Below are positions 60,768-64,000 of a stretch of DNA of 64,000 nucleotides, piece after piece. This DNA is from an uncultured Chthonomonas sp. Lineage in GTDB: Bacteria; Armatimonadota; Chthonomonadetes; Chthonomonadales; CAJBBX01. The position numbers were made by a program, and so were the translations under genes. The stretch is from positions 1 through 64,000 of the forward strand of contig CAISJD010000109.1 in assembly GCA_903885605.1 (NCBI GenBank). Reading direction: 5' to 3'. The notes below the pieces were generated by a model. It saw only the letters and a program-made list of their open reading frames with translations. It searched no databases and was not told where the DNA came from. Within the stretch, counting starts at the first letter, position 1. Every line of letters begins with the position of its first letter.

Positions 60768-62414
60768 CTACTGCTGCGTTCGCCGTCGGGGCGAGGCGCC
60801 GTCGAGTGCGCGCAGCAGGGCCCTTCGTGAGGCCAGCAAAGCCTCCGGCTTGCGGCTCCAATCGAACCAGGTCGTCGCCACCGGAGCGCAGAGCGACCGC
60901 GCGCGCTGCTTACCCAGGCGGCGCTCGGCCATGGCGAGGAGGTCGTAGTCCTGGGTGCCGTCGCGGATCGCCTTGAGCCGCAGCGACTGGGCCGGCGACT
61001 TCATGCCGACATCGATGCCAGGGTAGAGCAGCATGCCCTCGCCATTGAAGAAGAGGTAGCTGATCGGGTTGAGCCATGGGTCCTCGGTATGGCTCCACTC
61101 GACGGCGCACCAGTAGAGCAGGCCCGTGCACCCCTCAGCCCAGCTCTGCCAAAGCGCCACGCGGTAGTTCAGCAGCGGATGGTCCAGCAACCAGAACGGC
61201 GTCGGCCGCGCGCCCTGCGCCAGCGCGGTATAGCTCCAGACCTGCTTGCCCCTGGCGATCTGCTCGGCGATGGGCGCCGGATCCCACTCTGCCCAGAGCG
61301 GGCACCAGATGTCGACGTTCGGCTCAAGGCTGCCCCATTCGGGCTTCTCTGGCCTCGGCTGCTCCGTCAGCAGCAGCCTGACCCTCGGGTCGGCGCGGCG
61401 CAGGATCTTCGAGACGGCGCGGACCCGGTCATAGTCGGACCTGCTCGCAGGCTCATCGACAGGGTAGGCATAGGCCTGGTCGGCCCAGCCATTCTGCTGC
61501 AGCATCGCCATGTAGGCCCGCACGAACCGGACTGAACGCTCCTGGCCGGCGCCCCACGGGTCGGGGCCGGGGATCGGAAGCTGCATGGCGCTGCCGGGCA
61601 GGATGCCCATGAAATCCCGCACGGCGTCTGCGGCGGCCTCAGCCCTGGCGGTTCCGTCCGCTGCGGCTCCGCAATAGGAGTCGACGGGCCGGTTCGGGGC
61701 GAGCCGGTTGTGCATCAGCACCCGCTCGCAGAGGCGCTCAATATCCCGCGACGCCGGAGTGTACCGCTTGATACCGGCATAGAGGCTGGCCCGCGCCATG
61801 GACCCGAAGTCGCTCTGGATGGTCGGGCCGTCGGGTAGCCGGACAGGGAAGACCTCCACCTCAAACTCCGACCGCAGGGGAGCGGCGTCGCGCAGGCTTA
61901 CGGTCACCGCACCCCTGTAGAGCCCGGCAGGCGCCTGTGGAGGCGTCTTCAGCTCGACGTAGAAGATAGCCCTGGCGCCCTCGCGCACCGGCGCGGGCAG
62001 TGCGTGGAACCGCGTGGCCCCGGGGCTTCGTTCCTGTGGTGTGATAGCGGTCGGGATCAGCGCGTCCGGCCAGGGCCCGGGCTTGTACGGCGACCTCGGC
62101 GAGGGCTTACTCACGGTGATCCAGTGCTCGCGGTAGCAGGCCGGCTCGCCCAGCCCGGCGCCGCCCGGGCCGACGGGCGCATCGACGCTTACTCCGGTGA
62201 CGACGATCGGTCCGCCACGGGCATCAACCACCGCCTGCAGGGCTACCCACTCGGCCTGCCCGGCGGCAAACCGGGCGCAGTGCGGCGCAGGGGAGGCGTC
62301 TCCGGGGATCGGACGGTAGAGTGCGTGCGTCACCGTGAGGCGGGGATGCGGAGCGCCGCAGCCGAGGCCGCCCAACAGGAAGAAGGCGGCCAACGGTGCG
62401 AGATAACGCCACAT
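60768..62414 (-). CDS. DUF4091 (GH123-like) lipoprotein
   Basis: This 548-residue protein has a lipoprotein-like start MWRYLAPLAAFFLLGGLGCG; the lipobox is imperfect (Gly rather than Leu at -3). The body, with an N-terminal beta domain, YAYPVDEPASRSDYDRV with its Asp-Glu pair and VDIWCPLWAEWDP, matches DUF4091/GH123-like proteins, which cleave N-acetylgalactosaminides by substrate-assisted catalysis. YLFFNGEGMLLYPGID and RLKAIRDGTQDYDLL are family hallmarks. GGAGG precedes the ATG at 62414 but lies in a strong hairpin (62422-62468). Confidence 0.85.
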   Translation of the reverse strand: MWRYLAPLAAFFLLGGLGCGAPHPRLTVTHALYRPIPGDASPAPHCARFAAGQAEWVALQAVVDARGGPIVVTGVSVDAPVGPGGAGLGEPACYREHWITVSKPSPRSPYKPGPWPDALIPTAITPQERSPGATRFHALPAPVREGARAIFYVELKTPPQAPAGLYRGAVTVSLRDAAPLRSEFEVEVFPVRLPDGPTIQSDFGSMARASLYAGIKRYTPASRDIERLCERVLMHNRLAPNRPVDSYCGAAADGTARAEAAADAVRDFMGILPGSAMQLPIPGPDPWGAGQERSVRFVRAYMAMLQQNGWADQAYAYPVDEPASRSDYDRVRAVSKILRRADPRVRLLLTEQPRPEKPEWGSLEPNVDIWCPLWAEWDPAPIAEQIARGKQVWSYTALAQGARPTPFWLLDHPLLNYRVALWQSWAEGCTGLLYWCAVEWSHTEDPWLNPISYLFFNGEGMLLYPGIDVGMKSPAQSLRLKAIRDGTQDYDLLAMAERRLGKQRARSLCAPVATTWFDWSRKPEALLASRRALLRALDGASPRRRTQQ

Positions 62415-62421
62415 GGGGTGA

Positions 62422-62468
62422 CCTCCGGCGCCGGCGCTCCCGTCGCCTGGGGCGCGGGGCGCCGGAGG
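62422..62468 (-). other. Hairpin covering the RBS of the DUF4091 gene
   Basis: CCTCCGGCGCC (62422-62432) and GGCGCCGGAGG (62458-62468) form a perfect 11-bp stem with a 25-nt loop in the 63-nt gap. The GGAGG Shine-Dalgarno of the downstream gene is one arm, so it would be hidden in the RNA. It may also end transcripts of the 62-aa gene. Confidence 0.6.
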
Positions 62469-62477
62469 CATGGGGCG

Positions 62478-62666
62478 TCAGCCTGCCGCAGCAGGGGGCT
62501 CGGCCGCGAAGACCACGTTGTGGTGCTTGTCCGCGATCTTGCCCAGGTGGGCGGCGGAGAGGACGCAGTAGTCGCCGTCCGTGCTCACCACGTAGTAGGT
62601 CGCTCCGCCCCTTTGCGCCAGGGTGAGTGCGATCTGTCGCGCTTCGTCGAGGGAATACCGCTCCAT
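62478..62666 (-). CDS. Small hypothetical protein, 62 aa
   Basis: This acidic/neutral protein starts MERYSLDEARQIALTLAQRG and continues ATYYVVSTDGDYCVL. It has no signal peptide. A very strong CAGGAGGAG site, a perfect promoter upstream and codon use like its neighbours support it as a real gene. I recognise no family. It is the first gene of an operon with the DUF4091 lipoprotein. Confidence 0.7.
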   Translation of the reverse strand: MERYSLDEARQIALTLAQRGGATYYVVSTDGDYCVLSAAHLGKIADKHHNVVFAAEPPAAAG

Positions 62667-62691
62667 TGCAGCTCCTCCTGCGTGGATTGTG

Positions 62692-62725
62692 CGGTGCTAC
62701 ACTGCACCGTGTGATCATGCTACAC
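62692..62725 (-). promoter_or_regulatory. Operator-like repeats at the small-protein promoter
   Basis: CGGTGC-TACACT-GCACCG (62692-62709) is a perfect 6-bp inverted repeat just downstream of the -10 box. TGCTACAC occurs twice as a direct repeat, at 62695-62702 and 62718-62725, the second overlapping the -10 region. This is a plausible repressor site; the regulator is unknown. Confidence 0.45.
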
Positions 62726-62745
62726 CCGTGCGCGCCTGCTGTCAA
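62717..62745 (-). promoter_or_regulatory. Promoter of the 62-aa gene
   Basis: On the minus strand TTGACA (62745-62740), a 17-nt spacer and TAGCAT (62722-62717). The start would be near 62710. Confidence 0.7.
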
Positions 62746-62773
62746 GCGGCGCGAAGGCTAGCCGGGCCAACGT

Positions 62774-62783
62774 GTGCTATACT
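62774..62783 (+). promoter_or_regulatory. Extended -10 promoter of rpmH
   Basis: GTGCTATACT: TATACT at 62778-62783 is preceded by TG one base upstream, an extended -10 element. The -35 is poor. The start near 62790 gives a leader of about 24 nt. Confidence 0.55.
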
Positions 62784-62813
62784 GACACCCACTGAGTATC
62801 GGAGGTCGGCAGA

Positions 62814-62948
62814 GTGAAGAGAACCTACCAGCCCAAGAACCGGCGCCACAAGCGGGTGCACGGGTTCCGGCAGCGGATGCATACCAAGGATGGCCGCAAC
62901 GTGCTGCGCGCGCGCCGCCTTAAGGGCCGCGAGCGGCTCACCGTCTAG
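62814..62948 (+). CDS. rpmH: Ribosomal protein bL34
   Basis: This 44-residue, very basic protein of the large ribosomal subunit reads [18 protein letters not shown] and then [19 protein letters not shown], the bL34 pattern in full. It starts at a GTG with GGAGG 8 nt upstream. It heads the conserved rpmH-rnpA-yidD cluster. In many bacteria dnaA lies just upstream; here the divergent 62-aa gene takes that place. Confidence 0.97.
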   Translation: MKRTYQPKNRRHKRVHGFRQRMHTKDGRNVLRARRLKGRERLTV

Positions 62949-62966
62949 AGCCACGGAAGCAGGCCG

Positions 62967-63323
62967 GTGCTGCCGCGTGAGCAGCGGCTTCTGCTCCAAC
63001 GGGATTTTGCCAACGCTTACGCCAGACGCAGGTCCTTCGCGTTGCCTCTCGCCGTGTTGTACGTTCGAGGCGGCCGCGAGGGGCCTTCGCGTTTTGGCTT
63101 TGTCGCGGGTAAGAAGGTGGGCAAGGCAGCCTGCCGCAACCGGGCAAGGCGCCGGTTGCGAGAGGCTTGCCGGGCGTTGCTTCCATCGGTCAAGCAGGGC
63201 TTTGACTTTGTCGTCGTGGCCCGGTCCGGGTCGGCAGGAGCCACGTACTGGCAACTGCTTGCGGCGCTGGACCAGCTCCTGGGCATGGCGCACGCGAAAA
63301 CCGAAGCCCCTCGCGAACCGTAG
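62967..63323 (+). CDS. rnpA: Ribonuclease P protein component
   Basis: This 118-residue basic protein assists the RNase P RNA in maturing tRNA 5' ends. It has the family signature RNRARRRLREACR near residue 57 and a FGFVAGKKVGKA strand before it. The GTG start is placed by homology; the RBS is weak. It lies 18 nt after rpmH. Confidence 0.95.
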   Translation: MLPREQRLLLQRDFANAYARRRSFALPLAVLYVRGGREGPSRFGFVAGKKVGKAACRNRARRRLREACRALLPSVKQGFDFVVVARSGSAGATYWQLLAALDQLLGMAHAKTEAPREP

Positions 63324-63337
63324 GCTAGGTTATGTGT

Positions 63338-63544
63338 ATGCGGTCAGCCGCCCTGTGGCTCATACGTCTCTATCAACGGAGCGCACGGTGGCGTCCCCCG
63401 GTCTGCCGGTTCACCCCCACCTGTTCCGAGTATGCGGCTCAGGCCATTGAGCGCTACGGCCTCCTCAAGGGGATAGCCCTTGGGCTCTGGCGCATTCTAC
63501 GATGTAATCCGTTCCATTCCGGCGGCGATGATCCTGTGCGTTAG
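63338..63544 (+). CDS. yidD: Membrane protein insertion efficiency factor YidD
   Basis: This 68-residue protein has the YidD signature: [11 protein letters not shown], then [19 protein letters not shown] and RCNPFHSGG(DD). It is thought to help YidC insert membrane proteins. I prefer the ATG at 63338 (AGG 8 nt upstream) over one at 63332. It lies 14 nt after rnpA. Confidence 0.95.
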   Translation: MRSAALWLIRLYQRSARWRPPVCRFTPTCSEYAAQAIERYGLLKGIALGLWRILRCNPFHSGGDDPVR

Positions 63545-63589
63545 CGCGGGCCTGACGCCGCCTTTGCCTCTCTGGAGCATAGAAGCCTC

Positions 63590-64000
63590 ATGATCCTGGC
63601 ATCTTGCCGGACGATCGCCCAGATCGCCGCGCTCTGCGCTGCGGTGGCCTTCTCCTCCCTGGCTGTGGCCCAGCAGCCCGGCCAGGCGAACCTCGATGCA
63701 CAGCTCACCGAGCTGGACCGTGTCATCGAGGCGAACAAGGGCAAGAACCTTCAGAGAACCACCGAGGCGATGTTCGAGCGCGCCGGGATTCTGGAGAAGC
63801 AGAACGCCAAGGAGGATGTCCGGCAAACCTACGACGGCATCGTCCGTGAGAACCGGGGCAAGGACAACGAGCAGGCCGCCGAGGCCCTCTATCGTCAGGG
63901 CGCCTTCATCCTGGAGGCCAAGGGCGAGACCGAGACCGGCAGGCGAGCCGCCATGGACGCTGCCCACACCACGTGGGTCCAGCTCCGGAATGACTACCCG
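63590..64000 (+). CDS. Exported protein at the yidC position, truncated by the window edge
   Basis: 137 codons are open to the right edge. A signal peptide (MILASCRTIAQIAALCAAVAFSSLAVA) is followed by helical, charged segments such as ERAGILEKQNAKEDVRQTYD and EQAAEALYRQGAFILEAKGE, which look like tetratricopeptide-type helical pairs. yidC normally follows yidD. This may be a YidC with a repeat-containing N-terminal extension, or a separate protein inserted before yidC. GGAG lies about 12 nt before the ATG. Confidence 0.65.
   Translation, partial: MILASCRTIAQIAALCAAVAFSSLAVAQQPGQANLDAQLTELDRVIEANKGKNLQRTTEAMFERAGILEKQNAKEDVRQTYDGIVRENRGKDNEQAAEALYRQGAFILEAKGETETGRRAAMDAAHTTWVQLRNDYP

Overview
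The window is a high-GC bacterial chromosome segment with about fifty protein genes, no tRNA or rRNA, no CRISPR array and no recognisable mobile element. Two predicted outer-membrane barrels, lipoprotein-processing genes, a Tat-exported oxidoreductase, a B12-dependent ribonucleotide reductase, two prepilin-like proteins with a C-terminal H-X9-DG motif, three URO-D-like proteins and many secreted glycan-active enzymes fit a diderm polysaccharide degrader. Armatimonadota is my best guess; this is inference, because no rRNA marker is present.

Layout. Bases 1-2470: the 5' end of an unknown minus-strand gene, then groES-groEL behind a sigma70-type promoter overlapping a perfect CIRCE operator. 2490-11720: a pseudo-protease/FGE-domain secreted protein, an MBL hydrolase and GlcG/HbpS pair, a polytopic membrane protein with a lamin-tail-like protein, then nrdR-nrdJ. 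11910-18923: a probable rhamnoside-degradation operon (GH106, GH78, URO-D-like). 18972-26600: a NYN-LOTUS RNA-binding protein, then flavoprotein, URO-D-like, Tat-exported Gfo/Idh/MocA and HEAT-repeat genes, followed by a heptanucleotide repeat. 26700-36870: an HD hydrolase, a clan GH-A glycosidase, a CE7 esterase, a Spy-like protein, and a translationally coupled GH38 mannosidase and FAD oxidoreductase. 37112-42145: an IleS-like tRNA ligase, an outer-membrane barrel and a HAD hydrolase. 42460-49776: two copies of a small membrane protein plus prepilin module, flanking a pectate-lyase-fold/SDR/M42 operon that diverges from a GntR-LacI regulator. 49896-52135: an LmeA-like protein and a dksA/traR-like, lspA, lgt operon. 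52290-59553: a second GH38-like enzyme with an N-terminal F5/8C domain, a URO-D-like protein, a Gfo/Idh/MocA oxidoreductase and a membrane-anchored binding-protein-like protein. 59638-62666: an outer-membrane barrel, a DUF4091 lipoprotein and a 62-aa protein. 62814-64000: rpmH-rnpA-yidD and the start of a repeat-like exported protein where yidC normally lies, typical of an origin-proximal region.

Working together: secreted rhamnosidases, mannosidases, a pectate-lyase-fold protein, a CE7 esterase and a GH123-like protein would debranch plant or algal polysaccharides. The Gfo/Idh/MocA, SDR and flavin enzymes would oxidise released sugars. The URO-D-like proteins sit in these operons rather than with haem genes, so they are more likely corrinoid-type methyltransferase relatives than haem enzymes. 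The most interesting undescribed unit is the duplicated small-membrane-protein plus prepilin pair, whose two intergenic regions also share a 10-bp sequence.
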